Source: Streptomyces longispororuber (lineage in GTDB: Bacteria > Actinomycetota > Actinomycetes > Streptomycetales > Streptomycetaceae). Taken from it: a stretch of 64,000 nucleotides of DNA. Below are positions 48,505 to 57,126 of this stretch, in pieces (position 1 is the stretch's first letter; every line of letters starts with the position of its first letter). Made by a program: the position numbers and the translations under genes. The stretch covers positions 1 to 64,000 of the forward strand of contig NZ_JAMOLN010000005.1 in assembly GCF_024448165.1 (NCBI RefSeq), in the 5' to 3' direction. A model generated the notes under the pieces. The model did no database searches, was not told where the DNA came from, and saw only the letters and a list, made by a program, of their open reading frames with translations.

Positions 48505-48915
48505 TCAGCCGTCGCTCTCCAGCATCCGGCTGAGGACGGCCCGCTGCACCGGCCGCACCTCGGCGTGCAGGTCGCGGCCCTTCGGGGTGAGGCAGACCCG
48601 CACCCCGCGCCGGTCCTCGCTGCACATCCCGCGCTCCACGAGACCGTCCTTCTCCAGGCGGCCGATGAGTCGGGACAGGGCGCTCTGGCTGAGATGGACC
48701 TGCCCGGCGATCTCCTGCACCCGGAACCCGGACGTGCCGTCCTCCGCCGTGCCCTCGGCGAGCACGTCGAGCACCTCGAAGTCGCTGGCGCCCAGGCCGT
48801 GCCGGTGCAACGCACGGTCGAGTTCGCACATCGTGCGCGCGTGCACCGAGAGGATGTCCCGCCACTGGTCGACGAGGCCGGTCGCGACCCTCGCCTCCGC
48901 TTTTCCTGCCGCCAT
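48505..48915 (-). CDS. MarR family regulator
   Basis: 136 aa. Winged helix (about 45-110): SDFEVLDVLAEG, VQEIAGQVHLSQSALSRLIGRLEKDGLVER and the DRRGVRVCLTPKGRDL wing. Divergent from a DHA2 efflux pump it probably represses. TACGGT (minus strand, 48922-48927) six bases before the ATG and absence of a ribosome site suggest a leaderless message. Confidence 0.92.
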   Translation of the reverse strand: MAAGKAEARVATGLVDQWRDILSVHARTMCELDRALHRHGLGASDFEVLDVLAEGTAEDGTSGFRVQEIAGQVHLSQSALSRLIGRLEKDGLVERGMCSEDRRGVRVCLTPKGRDLHAEVRPVQRAVLSRMLESDG

Positions 48916-48947
48916 GACCGCACCGTAGCAGAAAAGTCAGACTTTGT

Positions 48948-48982
48948 TGCATCGGAATTAAATGCACTTGCAGTCAATGCAT
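48948..48982. promoter_or_regulatory. Candidate MarR operator, TGCAT/ATGCA repeats
   Basis: TGCAT (48948-48952) and ATGCA (48962-48966) are inverted with a 9-base spacer, and a perfect ATGCAT palindrome follows at 48977-48982. The 87-bp gap between marR and the efflux gene is much more AT-rich than the surroundings. Confidence 0.6.
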
Positions 48983-49002
48983 ACGCATGTAATCTGCTCC
49001 GC

Positions 49003-50523
49003 ATGACCTCTCCGCTCACCAACGCTCCGACGTCCCCGGAGCAGTCCGCGCAGGAGCAGTCCGCACCGCACCACGAGCACTGGTCCCCCCGCCTGTGGGG
49101 AACCCTGCTCGTGCTCTGCGCCGCGATGTTCCTCGACGCGCTCGACGTGTCGATGGTCGGCGTCGCCCTGCCGTCGATCGGCTCGGAACTCGGCCTGTCG
49201 ACCTCGACCCTGCAATGGGTCGTCAGCGGCTACATCCTCGGCTACGGCGGGCTGCTGCTCCTCGGCGGCCGCGCGGCCGACCTGCTCGGCCGGCGCCGCG
49301 TCTTCCTCATCGCGCTCGGCGTCTTCGCCCTCGCCTCGCTGCTCGGCGGGCTCGTCGACTCCGGTCCGCTGCTCATCGCGAGCCGCTTCATCAAGGGGCT
49401 GAGCGCCGCGTTCACCGCGCCCGCGGGCCTGTCCATCATCACGACCACGTTCGCCGAGGGCCCGGTCCGCAACCGCGCCCTGTCCATCTACACCACCTGC
49501 GCCGCCACCGGCTTCTCCATGGGCCTCGTCCTCTCCGGCCTGCTGACGGAGGCGAGCTGGCGCCTGACGATGCTGCTGCCCGCGCCCATCGCGGTGATCG
49601 CACTGCTGCTCGGCCTCAAGCTGATCCCGCACAGCGCCAAGGAGGAGAACCACCGCGGCTACGACATCCCCGGCGCCGTCACCGGCACCCTGTCGATGCT
49701 GCTCCTCGTCTTCACCGTGGTCCAGGCACCGGAGGCCGGCTGGGGCTCGGCCCGCACCCTGCTCTCCTTCCTGGCCGTCGCCGTCCTGCTCGTCGTCTTC
49801 GTCCGCATCGAGCGCCGCTCGCCCGGCCCGCTGATCCGGCTCGGCGTCCTGCGCTCCGGGTCCCAGATCCGCGCCCAGCTCGGCGCGATGACCTTCTTCG
49901 GCTCGTACGTCAGCTTCCAGTTCCTGGCGACGCTCTACCTCCAGTCGCTGCTCGGCTGGTCGGCGCTGAGCATGGCGCTCGCCTTCCTTCCGGCGGGCGC
50001 GCTCGTGGCGCTGTCGTCGACGAAGGTCGGCGCGATCGTGGACCGCTTCGGCACGCCCCGGGTGATCGCCGCCGGCTTCACGCTGATGGTCGTCGGCTAC
50101 GCGCTCTTCCTCCGCATCAACCTCGATCCGGTCTACGCGGCCGTCATCCTGCCCACGATGCTGCTCATCGGCGGGGCCTGCGCCCTGGTCTTCCCCTCGC
50201 TCAACATCCAGGCCACGAACGGCGTGCACGACGACGAGCAGGGCATGGTCTCGGGCCTGCTCAACACGTCCGTGCAGGTCGGCGGCGCCATCTTCCTCGC
50301 CGTCGTGACGGCCGTGGTGACCGCGGGCGCCCCGGCGGACGCCTCGCCGCAGGCGGTCCTTGACAGCTTCCGGCCCGGGCTCGTCGTCGTCACGGCGGTC
50401 GCCCTGGCGGGCCTGCTGATCACCCTCACCGGTCTGCGCACGCCCCGCACCCAGGACACGATCGTCGTCGTGAAGTCGGTGCAGACGGAGGCCGACGAGG
50501 AGCGGGTCGCGGTGCGGGACTGA
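49003..50523 (+). CDS. DHA2 family drug efflux MFS transporter (14-helix)
   Basis: 506 aa; ATG at 49003. Fourteen predicted helices; LDALDVSMVGVALPSIGSEL is the helix-1 signature of the DHA2/QacA-EmrB group, with GGRAADLLGRRRVF as motif A. It would export hydrophobic drugs or metabolites by proton antiport. Divergent MarR gene suggests ligand-induced expression. Followed by a strong hairpin. Confidence 0.92.
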   Translation: MTSPLTNAPTSPEQSAQEQSAPHHEHWSPRLWGTLLVLCAAMFLDALDVSMVGVALPSIGSELGLSTSTLQWVVSGYILGYGGLLLLGGRAADLLGRRRVFLIALGVFALASLLGGLVDSGPLLIASRFIKGLSAAFTAPAGLSIITTTFAEGPVRNRALSIYTTCAATGFSMGLVLSGLLTEASWRLTMLLPAPIAVIALLLGLKLIPHSAKEENHRGYDIPGAVTGTLSMLLLVFTVVQAPEAGWGSARTLLSFLAVAVLLVVFVRIERRSPGPLIRLGVLRSGSQIRAQLGAMTFFGSYVSFQFLATLYLQSLLGWSALSMALAFLPAGALVALSSTKVGAIVDRFGTPRVIAAGFTLMVVGYALFLRINLDPVYAAVILPTMLLIGGACALVFPSLNIQATNGVHDDEQGMVSGLLNTSVQVGGAIFLAVVTAVVTAGAPADASPQAVLDSFRPGLVVVTAVALAGLLITLTGLRTPRTQDTIVVVKSVQTEADEERVAVRD

Positions 50524-50545
50524 TCCGGCACCGCGGTTCGGGGGA

Positions 50546-50591
50546 CGGGCCCCGTGGACGACGTGTCGAACCACGTCGCCCACGGGGCCCG
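50546..50591 (+). terminator. Long hairpin after the DHA2 gene
   Basis: A 12-bp perfect outer stem (50546-50557 with 50580-50591) continues after one mismatch into a 7-bp inner stem (50559-50565 with 50572-50578), TCGAAC loop, then CGTTT. 23 bp past the stop. Confidence 0.85.
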
Positions 50592-50640
50592 CGTTTGCGA
50601 GAATCGTCCGCACGACCGAACGACAGCCACGGGGGCCGCC

Positions 50641-50898
50641 ATGACCACGACGCCGACACGCAGGACACAGGCCGAACGGGACGCGATGACCGTCGAGATC
50701 GGCTTCGCGCTCTTCACCGCGACGCTGCTCGCCGGTGGCGCGTTCGCACTGATCGCCCTGCCGGTACTGGCCGGAACGATGTCGGACACGGCGAGCAGGG
50801 CGCTGCTCGTGGCGGCGGGCAGCACGGCGGCCGTGCTGTTCGTCGCGCGGACGGCACAGGTGCTCTGGCAGTTCGGGCGGCGCGGGTCGTCCGACTAG
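50641..50898 (+). CDS. Small two-helix membrane protein, DUF6332-like
   Basis: 85 aa. TRRTQAERDAMTVEIGFAL start followed by two membrane helices (about 22-42 and 50-70) and a basic C-terminus. I associate this start with the actinomycete DUF6332 family. No function known. Converges with the response regulator gene (7-bp gap). Confidence 0.65.
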   Translation: MTTTPTRRTQAERDAMTVEIGFALFTATLLAGGAFALIALPVLAGTMSDTASRALLVAAGSTAAVLFVARTAQVLWQFGRRGSSD

Positions 50899-50905
50899 GG
50901 CCGGC

Positions 50906-51571
50906 TCAGCCGAGCCAGCCGGGCCGCACCAGGCCCGACTCGTAGGCCAGGACGACCAGTTGCGCCCGGTCGCGGGCGCCCAGCTTCACCATCGTGCGGC
51001 TCACGTGGGTCTTCGCGGTGAGCGGGCTGACGACGAGGCGGCGGGCGATCTCCTCGTTGGACAGCCCGATGCCGACGAGCGCCATCACCTCGCGCTCCCG
51101 CTCGGTCAGCCGGGACAGCGACGCGGCGGCCGCGGGCTCCTTGGAACGCGCCGCGAACTCCCCGATCAGGCGCCGGGTCACCCCCGGCGAGAGGAGCGCG
51201 TCGCCGTGCACCACCGCGCGGACGGCGCGCAGCAGTTCGTCCGGCTCGGTGTCCTTGACCAGGAAGCCCGAGGCACCGGAGCGGATCGCCTCGAAGACGT
51301 ACTCGTCGAGCTCGAAGGTGGTCAGCATGACCACCTTCACCTCCGCCAGGTCGGGCTCCTCGCCGATCCTGCGGGTCGCCGCGAGTCCGTCCAGGAGCGG
51401 CATCCGGATGTCCATCAGGACGACGTCGGGCCGCAGTTCGCGCACCAGGCGCACTGCCTCCTCGCCGTCCGCGGCCTCGCCCACGACCTCGATGTCGGAC
51501 TGTGCGTCGAGGAGCGCCTTGAACCCGGCGCGGACGAGCGACTGGTCGTCGGCGAGCAGTACGCGGATCAA
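50906..51571 (-). CDS. NarL/LuxR-type response regulator
   Basis: 221 aa. The start is inferred as TTG at 51571, overlapping the kinase stop (TTGA) with GGAGG seven bases upstream; no ATG or GTG fits. Receiver domain with DD at 8-9, phospho-acceptor Asp54 (VLMDIRMP) and Lys in LVKD; LuxR HTH at the C-terminus (LTEREREVMALVGIGLSNEEIARRLVVSPLTAKTHVSRTMVKL). Partner of the upstream kinase. Confidence 0.92.
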   Translation of the reverse strand: MIRVLLADDQSLVRAGFKALLDAQSDIEVVGEAADGEEAVRLVRELRPDVVLMDIRMPLLDGLAATRRIGEEPDLAEVKVVMLTTFELDEYVFEAIRSGASGFLVKDTEPDELLRAVRAVVHGDALLSPGVTRRLIGEFAARSKEPAAAASLSRLTEREREVMALVGIGLSNEEIARRLVVSPLTAKTHVSRTMVKLGARDRAQLVVLAYESGLVRPGWLG

Positions 51572-52827
51572 CGGGGGTCCTCCGGAGACGGTGCGGGCGC
51601 TGCCGCCCGGGCGGTGAGCGGCAGTTCGGCGACGACCCGGAAGCCGCCGTCGGGGCGCGGGCCCGCCTCGATCGTGCCACCGAGCGCGGCGGCGCGCTCC
51701 CGCATTCCCGCGAGTCCGTTGCCGCTGCCGCCTGCCTCGGTCCGGCTCGCGGGTCCGTCGTCGTCCACGGTGACGGTCAGCAGGCCCTTCCCGTAGCGCA
51801 GCAGGACCCGCGCCGCGCGCGACCCGGAGTGCCGTACGACGTTCGTGAGCGCCTCCTGCACGATGCGGAACGCGGCGAGGTCGGCGCCCGGCGGCAGGTC
51901 CACCCGCTCCCCGTCCGTCGTCACGTCGACGGTGAGGCCGGCCCCCGACGCCTGCTCGACGAGCTCCGGCAGCCGGTCGAGACCGGGCGCCGGGGCGCGC
52001 GGCGCGTCCCCGGGCGCCCGCAGGGTGTCCAGCACCTGCCGCACCTCGCCCAGCGCCTCCTTGCTGGCGGCCTTGATCGTGGTCAGTGCCGTCCGCGCCT
52101 GCTCCGGGTCGGAGTCGAGCAGCGCGAGGCCGACGCCCGCCTGCACGTTGATGACGGAGATGGAGTGCGCCAGCACGTCGTGCAGTTCCCTGGCGATGCG
52201 CAGCCGCTCCTCGTCGGCCCGCCGCCTGGCGGCCCGCTCCCGCTCGGCGCGCGCCTGCTCCCACTGCTCGCGCCGCACCCGGGCCAGCTCGGCGATCGCG
52301 ACGACGGCGAGCACCCACGCCGCGACGAACCCCTCCTGTCCCCAGGCCGCCGGGCCGTCGCCCGACGGCGGCAGGTACCGGTAGAGCCAGTGCGAGATGA
52401 CGACGTGCCCGACCCAGAAGAGCCCGACGGCCCCCCACGCGGCCCACCGGCGGCCGGCGAGGATCGCCGCGAAGCAGCCCAGGGCCACGGTGATGAACAC
52501 CGGCCCGTACGGGTATCCGGCGCCCAGGTACACCGTCGCGCACAGCGCCGTCCCGTACGCGACGGCCACCGGGTACCGCTTGCGCCAGAGCAGCAGCGCG
52601 CCGCCGGCGAGCAGCAGCAGCCGGGCGAAGACGTCGAGGGCGGCGCGTTCGTCCTGACCGTGCGCGGCGAAGTTCGAGCCGAGCAGCACGAACGCGGTGA
52701 CCAGCACCGTCGACCGCCACGGCCAGCGGCTGTCACCGCCCCGGTTCCACCACGCGGGCCCCTGGCTCCACCACGGCGGCCCCTGCCGCGTCCATGGGGG
52801 GCCGCCCCGCACTCGCTGCTCGTCCAT
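51568..52827 (-). CDS. Membrane sensor histidine kinase (HisKA_3)
   Basis: 419 aa. Trp-rich N-terminal cytoplasmic tail (WWSQGPAWWNRGG region), five or six membrane helices without a large extracellular domain, coiled coil at about 185-210, HisKA_3 with His216 (RELHDVLAHS) and a HATPase_c with NVVRHSG N box and GNGLAGMRERA G2 box. It likely senses a membrane-embedded signal, as in LiaS/VraS/DesK relatives (inference). Confidence 0.92.
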   Translation of the reverse strand: MDEQRVRGGPPWTRQGPPWWSQGPAWWNRGGDSRWPWRSTVLVTAFVLLGSNFAAHGQDERAALDVFARLLLLAGGALLLWRKRYPVAVAYGTALCATVYLGAGYPYGPVFITVALGCFAAILAGRRWAAWGAVGLFWVGHVVISHWLYRYLPPSGDGPAAWGQEGFVAAWVLAVVAIAELARVRREQWEQARAERERAARRRADEERLRIARELHDVLAHSISVINVQAGVGLALLDSDPEQARTALTTIKAASKEALGEVRQVLDTLRAPGDAPRAPAPGLDRLPELVEQASGAGLTVDVTTDGERVDLPPGADLAAFRIVQEALTNVVRHSGSRAARVLLRYGKGLLTVTVDDDGPASRTEAGGSGNGLAGMRERAAALGGTIEAGPRPDGGFRVVAELPLTARAAAPAPSPEDPR

Positions 52828-52882
52828 GCCGCCACGCTAAGGGCCACGGGCCCTCGTGAGCGTCAGCCGGGCGAGGTGATCA

Positions 52883-52942
52883 CCCGTACTCCCCGTGGAG
52901 TACGGGCGAGTACGGGACGCCCCGGTGCCCGGCGTCCCGTAC
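52883..52942 (-). terminator. Two adjacent perfect hairpins after the TetR gene
   Basis: 52883-52892 pairs with 52897-52906 (10 bp, 4-base loop) and 52910-52921 with 52931-52942 (12 bp, 9-base loop). Both lie between the TetR stop and the kinase gene. The shared GTACGGG repeat lets the arms pair in alternative ways. Confidence 0.75.
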
Positions 52943-52993
52943 GGGGGTTAGCCCCGTGACCGCGCCGGTCGTTCGCCGGTTCGGGGCCGGGCG

Positions 52994-53734
52994 TCACTTC
53001 GCGGGAGGAGCCGGCAGCAGGCCGACCGTGTGGGCGAGTCCGGTCGCGGCGTACGCGAAGAAGGCGGCCCGGTCCTCGACGACCCGGTTGAACTGACCGA
53101 ACACCTCGAAGCCGACGAGTCCGAACAGCTGGGCCCACGCGGCGACGAGCGCGGCCACCACCTCGAGCGGCAGATCGGACGCGATGTCGGCGGCGATCCG
53201 TCCGGCCTCGGCGCGCAGCGCGTCGGGCAGCGGCGTCAGGGCGAGGCCGCGCGTCCCGTGCGCGTCCCGGACGATGCCGATGAGCAGCAGGCCGACGCGG
53301 GCGGCGGCCGGGACCGTGGTCGTCGGCGCGGTGTAGCCGGGCACCGGCGAGCCGTAGATGAGGGCGTACTCGTGGGGGTGCGCCAGGGCCCATGCGCGGA
53401 CCGCCTCGCACACCGTGACCCAGCGCTCGACGGGTGAGGGCGGCGGGGCGGTCGCGGTCCGGTCGGCGTCCGCGCGCTCGGCGGCCTCGCCGAGCGAGTC
53501 GTACGCGTCGATGATGAGCGCGGTCAGCAGGTCGTCGCGGCTGGGGAAATAGCGGTACAGGGCCGAGGAGACCATGCCGAGTTCGCGGGCGACGGCGCGC
53601 AGCGAGAGCTTGGCCGCGCCGTCGTCGGCCAGCTGTCTGCGTGCCTCGTCCTTGATGGCGACGGTGATCTCCTGTCGCGCACGGGCGCGGGCTCCTTGCA
53701 CGGCGCTGGGTCGCGTGCTGCGGCTCGTACTCAT
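52994..53734 (-). CDS. TetR family regulator
   Basis: 246 aa from the ATG at 53734. HTH at about 22-65 (ITVAIKDEARRQLADDGAAKLSLRAVARELGMVSSALYRYFPSRDDLL) and a TetR_C_13-like ligand domain (WVTVCEAVRAWALAHPHEYALIYGSPVPGY). It is divergent from the deazaflavin-dependent reductase gene, which it probably represses through palindromes in the 146-bp gap. Confidence 0.92.
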   Translation of the reverse strand: MSTSRSTRPSAVQGARARARQEITVAIKDEARRQLADDGAAKLSLRAVARELGMVSSALYRYFPSRDDLLTALIIDAYDSLGEAAERADADRTATAPPPSPVERWVTVCEAVRAWALAHPHEYALIYGSPVPGYTAPTTTVPAAARVGLLLIGIVRDAHGTRGLALTPLPDALRAEAGRIAADIASDLPLEVVAALVAAWAQLFGLVGFEVFGQFNRVVEDRAAFFAYAATGLAHTVGLLPAPPAK

Positions 53735-53795
53735 GCGGGTCAGTGTCCCACGAGAGAGGATCGGTGCACACATTCAGGAGCGGCGAACAAAAAAG

Positions 53796-53853
53796 AGAGC
53801 AGCGCTCTTGCTATGGATCACCCATCGGGTGCAGACTGCTCTCAAGCGAGAGC
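53796..53853. promoter_or_regulatory. Candidate TetR operators (AGAGC/GCTCT palindromes)
   Basis: AGAGC-AGC-GCTCT at 53796-53808 and the perfect 16-bp palindrome GCTCTCAAGCGAGAGC at 53838-53853, both in the divergent gap, the second 27 bp before the reductase ATG. Shared half-site GCTCT/AGAGC and spacing of about four turns suggest cooperative binding of the TetR protein. Confidence 0.65.
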
Positions 53854-53880
53854 ACTGCTCACCATTTCCTGGAGGACACG

Positions 53881-54339
53881 ATGTCCGCGTCGACCCCGCA
53901 CGTGCAGAAGCCCGGCTGGTTCACCGTCAACGTGCTGAACCGTTCGGTGGCCTGGCTGACCCGCCGGGGCCTCAGCGTCTGGGGCTCCCGGGTGCTGGCC
54001 GTCCGCGGCCGCAAGAGCGGCGCCTGGCGCACCACCCCGGTCAATCTCCTCACGGTGTCCGGGGAGCAGTACATCGTCGCGCCCCGCGGGCACGTGCAGT
54101 GGACGCACAACATGCGGGCCGCGGGCGGCGGGGAACTGCGCCTCGGCAAGCGCGTCGACGAGTTCACCGCCACCGAGATCCAGGACGACGACAAGCCGGC
54201 CCTGCTCCGCGCCTACCTCAAGCGCTGGAAGGCCGAGGTGGGCGTGTTCTTCAACGGCGTCGGCCCCGACTCCTCCGACGAGGAGCTGCGCCGCATCGCC
54301 CCCGACCACCCGGTCTTCCGCGTGACGCTCAAGAGCTGA
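53881..54339 (+). CDS. Deazaflavin (F420)-dependent nitroreductase family protein
   Basis: 152 aa; ATG at 53881 with GGAGG five bases upstream. DDN-like split barrel: VLAVRGRKSGAWRTTPVNLLTVSGEQYIVAPRG and WTHNMRAAGGGELRLG are the cofactor-binding segments. By family it reduces a quinone, nitro compound or similar with F420H2. Inducible control by the divergent TetR is likely. The last 11 bp overlap the convergent flavoprotein gene. Confidence 0.88.
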   Translation: MSASTPHVQKPGWFTVNVLNRSVAWLTRRGLSVWGSRVLAVRGRKSGAWRTTPVNLLTVSGEQYIVAPRGHVQWTHNMRAAGGGELRLGKRVDEFTATEIQDDDKPALLRAYLKRWKAEVGVFFNGVGPDSSDEELRRIAPDHPVFRVTLKS

Positions 54340-55576
54340 CGGCGTCGTCCCCCTGGCGGTCGAACCGCGACAGCGCGCGCCCCGCCATCGGATGCGTCCG
54401 CACCAGCTCCCCGAGGGACGACGAACCCCGGGTGATCTTCGCGAACGCGTTCCACGCGGGCCGGAAGCCGGTGATCGCCGTGTGCAGCAGGCCCGGCTTG
54501 CGCTCGAAGACGGTCAGCATCCGCTTGCCGACGGCCATCTCGACGCCGAGCCCGGCCTTGATGGCGAACGCGTAGTTCAGCGCCTGCCGGCGGGCGTCCA
54601 CCGCGTCGTGCGACTCGGCGACGCGCACCGCCCACTCCCCCGCGAGCCGCCCGGACCTCAGCGCGAACGAGATGCCCTCCCGGGTCCACGGCTCCAGCAG
54701 ACCGGCCGCGTCGCCGCAGACCAGGACGCGGCCGCGGGAGAGCGGTGAGTCGTCGGCGCGGCAGCGCGTCAGGTGTCCGGACGAGACCGACGGTTCGAAC
54801 CCGGCGAGCCCGAGCCGGCCGATGAAGTCCTCCAAGTACCGCTTGGTGGCGGCCCCTTCGCCCCGGGCCGAGATGACGCCCACCGTCAGGGTGTCGTCCT
54901 TCGGGAAGACCCAGCCGTAACTGCCGGGGATGGGGCCCCAGTCGATGAGGACCCGGCCGCGCCAGTCGTCCGCGACGGTCTGCGGAACCGGGATCTCCGC
55001 CTCCAGGCCCAGGTCGACCTGGTCGAGCTTGACCCCGACGTGCGCTCCTATCCGGCTGGCACTGCCGTCGGCGCCGACCACGGCCCGCGCCAGGATCGTC
55101 TCGCCGTCCTGCAGGACCACCGCGACCGTGCGCCGGTCGGGGACGGCGGAACCGTGCTGCTCGACGCGCGAGACCGTGACCCCGGTGCGCAGTTCGGCGC
55201 CCGCCTTCTGGGCGTGCTCGACGAGCTGCGCGTCGAACTCCGGCCGGTTGATGAGCCCGAAGAGCATGCTGCGCGAGCGCCGGGTCCTGGCGTACTTGCC
55301 GTTCAGGGAGAACGTCACCGCGTTGATCCGGTCCTTGAACGGCAGCTCAAAGCCCGGCGGCAGCGCGTCCCGGGACGGGCCGATGATGCCGCCGCCGCAC
55401 GTCTTGTACCGGGGCAACTCCGCCTTCTCCAGGAGCAGCACCCGACGCCCGGCGACGGCTGCCGCGTACGCCGCGGACGCCCCGGCGGGACCGGCGCCCA
55501 CCACGACGACGTCCCACACGCTGCCGGGCCGCTCGTCGCTCACTTCGTTGCCGCCCGCCGAGTTCTCGCTGCTCAC
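54329..55576 (-). CDS. Geranylgeranyl reductase family FAD-dependent oxidoreductase
   Basis: 415 aa from the GTG at 55576; another GTG twelve codons in (VSDERPG) is possible and neither has a strong ribosome site. FAD motif VVVVGAGPAGASAAYAA, the PRYKTCGGGI segment diagnostic of the GGR family, VGADGSASRIG and VCGDAAGLLEPWTREGISFALRSG. It would saturate isoprenoid double bonds (menaquinone side chains, polyprenols) or act as a related monooxygenase; the physiological substrate is unknown. Confidence 0.85.
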   Translation of the reverse strand: MSSENSAGGNEVSDERPGSVWDVVVVGAGPAGASAAYAAAVAGRRVLLLEKAELPRYKTCGGGIIGPSRDALPPGFELPFKDRINAVTFSLNGKYARTRRSRSMLFGLINRPEFDAQLVEHAQKAGAELRTGVTVSRVEQHGSAVPDRRTVAVVLQDGETILARAVVGADGSASRIGAHVGVKLDQVDLGLEAEIPVPQTVADDWRGRVLIDWGPIPGSYGWVFPKDDTLTVGVISARGEGAATKRYLEDFIGRLGLAGFEPSVSSGHLTRCRADDSPLSRGRVLVCGDAAGLLEPWTREGISFALRSGRLAGEWAVRVAESHDAVDARRQALNYAFAIKAGLGVEMAVGKRMLTVFERKPGLLHTAITGFRPAWNAFAKITRGSSSLGELVRTHPMAGRALSRFDRQGDDAVSS

Positions 55577-55720
55577 GATGGTCTGCCGCTCCCGAATCGC
55601 GCTCTTGGAGGATGCCTGCCGCACCTTTCCCAGGCATCCTACGGCGGGCCGTGCCGCGACCCTCTGTGGGAGGATCATCAGCACACCCTGCACAACGTCG
55701 CACCCACGAGGAGCGTGCCC

Positions 55721-57082
55721 ATGTCGCCGCATCCGATCGCCGGAACCGTCGCCTCCCTGCTGCCCCGCGCCAAGGCGGAGCTGGCCGAGCTGGTGGCCTT
55801 CACATCGGTGGCGGACTTCGAGCAGTACCCGAAGAGCGAGAGCGAGGGCGCCGCCAACTGGGTCGCCGACGCGCTGCGCGCCGAGGGCTTCCAGGACGTC
55901 GCCCTGCTCGACACCCCGGACGGCACGCAGTCCGTGTACGGCTACCTGCCCGGTCCCGCCGGCGCGCCGACGGTGCTGCTGTACGCGCACTACGACGTGC
56001 AGCCGCCGCTGGACGAGGAGGCGTGGGTGACGCCCCCGTTCGAGCTGACGGAGCGCGAGGACGGCCGCTGGTACGGGCGCGGCGCGGCCGACTGCAAGGG
56101 CGGCGTCCTGCTGCACCTGCTGGCGATCCGCGCGCTGAAGGCGAACGGCGGTGTGCCGGTCGGCGTGAAGGTCATCGCCGAGGGGTCGGAGGAGATGGGC
56201 ACCGGCGGCCTGGAGCGGTACGCGGAGCAGCACCCCGACCTTTTGAAGGCCGACACGATCGTGATCGGCGACGCGGGCAACTTCCGCGTGGGCCTGCCGA
56301 CGGCGACCGCGACGCTGCGCGGGATGACGCTGGTCCGGGTCCAGATCGACACCCTGGAAGGCAATCTGCACTCCGGTCAGTTCGGCGGGGCGGCCCCCGA
56401 CGCGCTGGCCGCCCTGGTCCGCGTCCTGGACTCGCTGCGCGCCGAGGACGGTTCGACGACGGTCGACGGGCTCGACTCCGCCGCGTCCTGGGACGGGCTG
56501 CAGTACGACGAGGAGGCGTTCCGCAAGGACGCGAAGGTCGTCGACGGTGTCGGCCTGATCGGCTCGGGCACGGTCGCCGACCGCATCTGGGCGCGGCCCG
56601 CCGTGACCGTGCTCGGTATCGACTGCCCGCCGGTCGTGGGCGCGACGCCGTCCGTGCAGGCCGGGGCGCGTGCCCTGGTGAGCCTGCGGGTGCCGCCGGG
56701 CACGGATGCCGCCGAGGCCACGAAGCTGCTCATGGCGCACATCGAGGCGCACACGCCGTGGGGCGCCCGCGTCAAGGTCGAGCAGGTCGGCCAGGGCCAG
56801 CCGTTCCGCGCGAACACCGCGAGCCCCGCCTACGCCGCGCTGGCGGACGCGATGGCGGAGGCCTACGACGGCCAGGAGATGCAGTACGCGGGCCAGGGCG
56901 GCTCGATCCCGCTGTGCAACACGCTCGCGTCGCTCTACCCCGACGCGGAGATCCTCCTCATCGGCCTGAGCGAGCCGGAGGCGCAGATCCACGCGGTGAA
57001 CGAGAGCGTCTCGCCCGAGGAGCTGGAGCGCCTCTCGGTCGCCGAGGCGCTGTTCCTGCAGAAGTACGCGGCCGCCAACTGA
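55721..57082 (+). CDS. M20 family dipeptidase
   Basis: 453 aa; ATG at 55721, seven bases after GAGGAG. Metal ligands and catalytic residues visible: His90 and Asp92 (AHYDVQP), bridging Asp124 (GRGAADCKGG), Glu157/Glu158 (EGSEEMG), Asp184, and a C-terminal His (AQIHAVNES). A lid domain lies at about 195-330. It belongs to the PepV/CPG70/CNDP-type dipeptidases, cytosolic zinc enzymes cleaving dipeptides. The EGSEE variant replaces the usual EGEEE but keeps both acids. Confidence 0.92.
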   Translation: MSPHPIAGTVASLLPRAKAELAELVAFTSVADFEQYPKSESEGAANWVADALRAEGFQDVALLDTPDGTQSVYGYLPGPAGAPTVLLYAHYDVQPPLDEEAWVTPPFELTEREDGRWYGRGAADCKGGVLLHLLAIRALKANGGVPVGVKVIAEGSEEMGTGGLERYAEQHPDLLKADTIVIGDAGNFRVGLPTATATLRGMTLVRVQIDTLEGNLHSGQFGGAAPDALAALVRVLDSLRAEDGSTTVDGLDSAASWDGLQYDEEAFRKDAKVVDGVGLIGSGTVADRIWARPAVTVLGIDCPPVVGATPSVQAGARALVSLRVPPGTDAAEATKLLMAHIEAHTPWGARVKVEQVGQGQPFRANTASPAYAALADAMAEAYDGQEMQYAGQGGSIPLCNTLASLYPDAEILLIGLSEPEAQIHAVNESVSPEELERLSVAEALFLQKYAAAN

Positions 57083-57126
57083 CCGCGGTCCGGGGCGAAT
57101 CTGCTCTGGGCCAAGACGTACGACGT

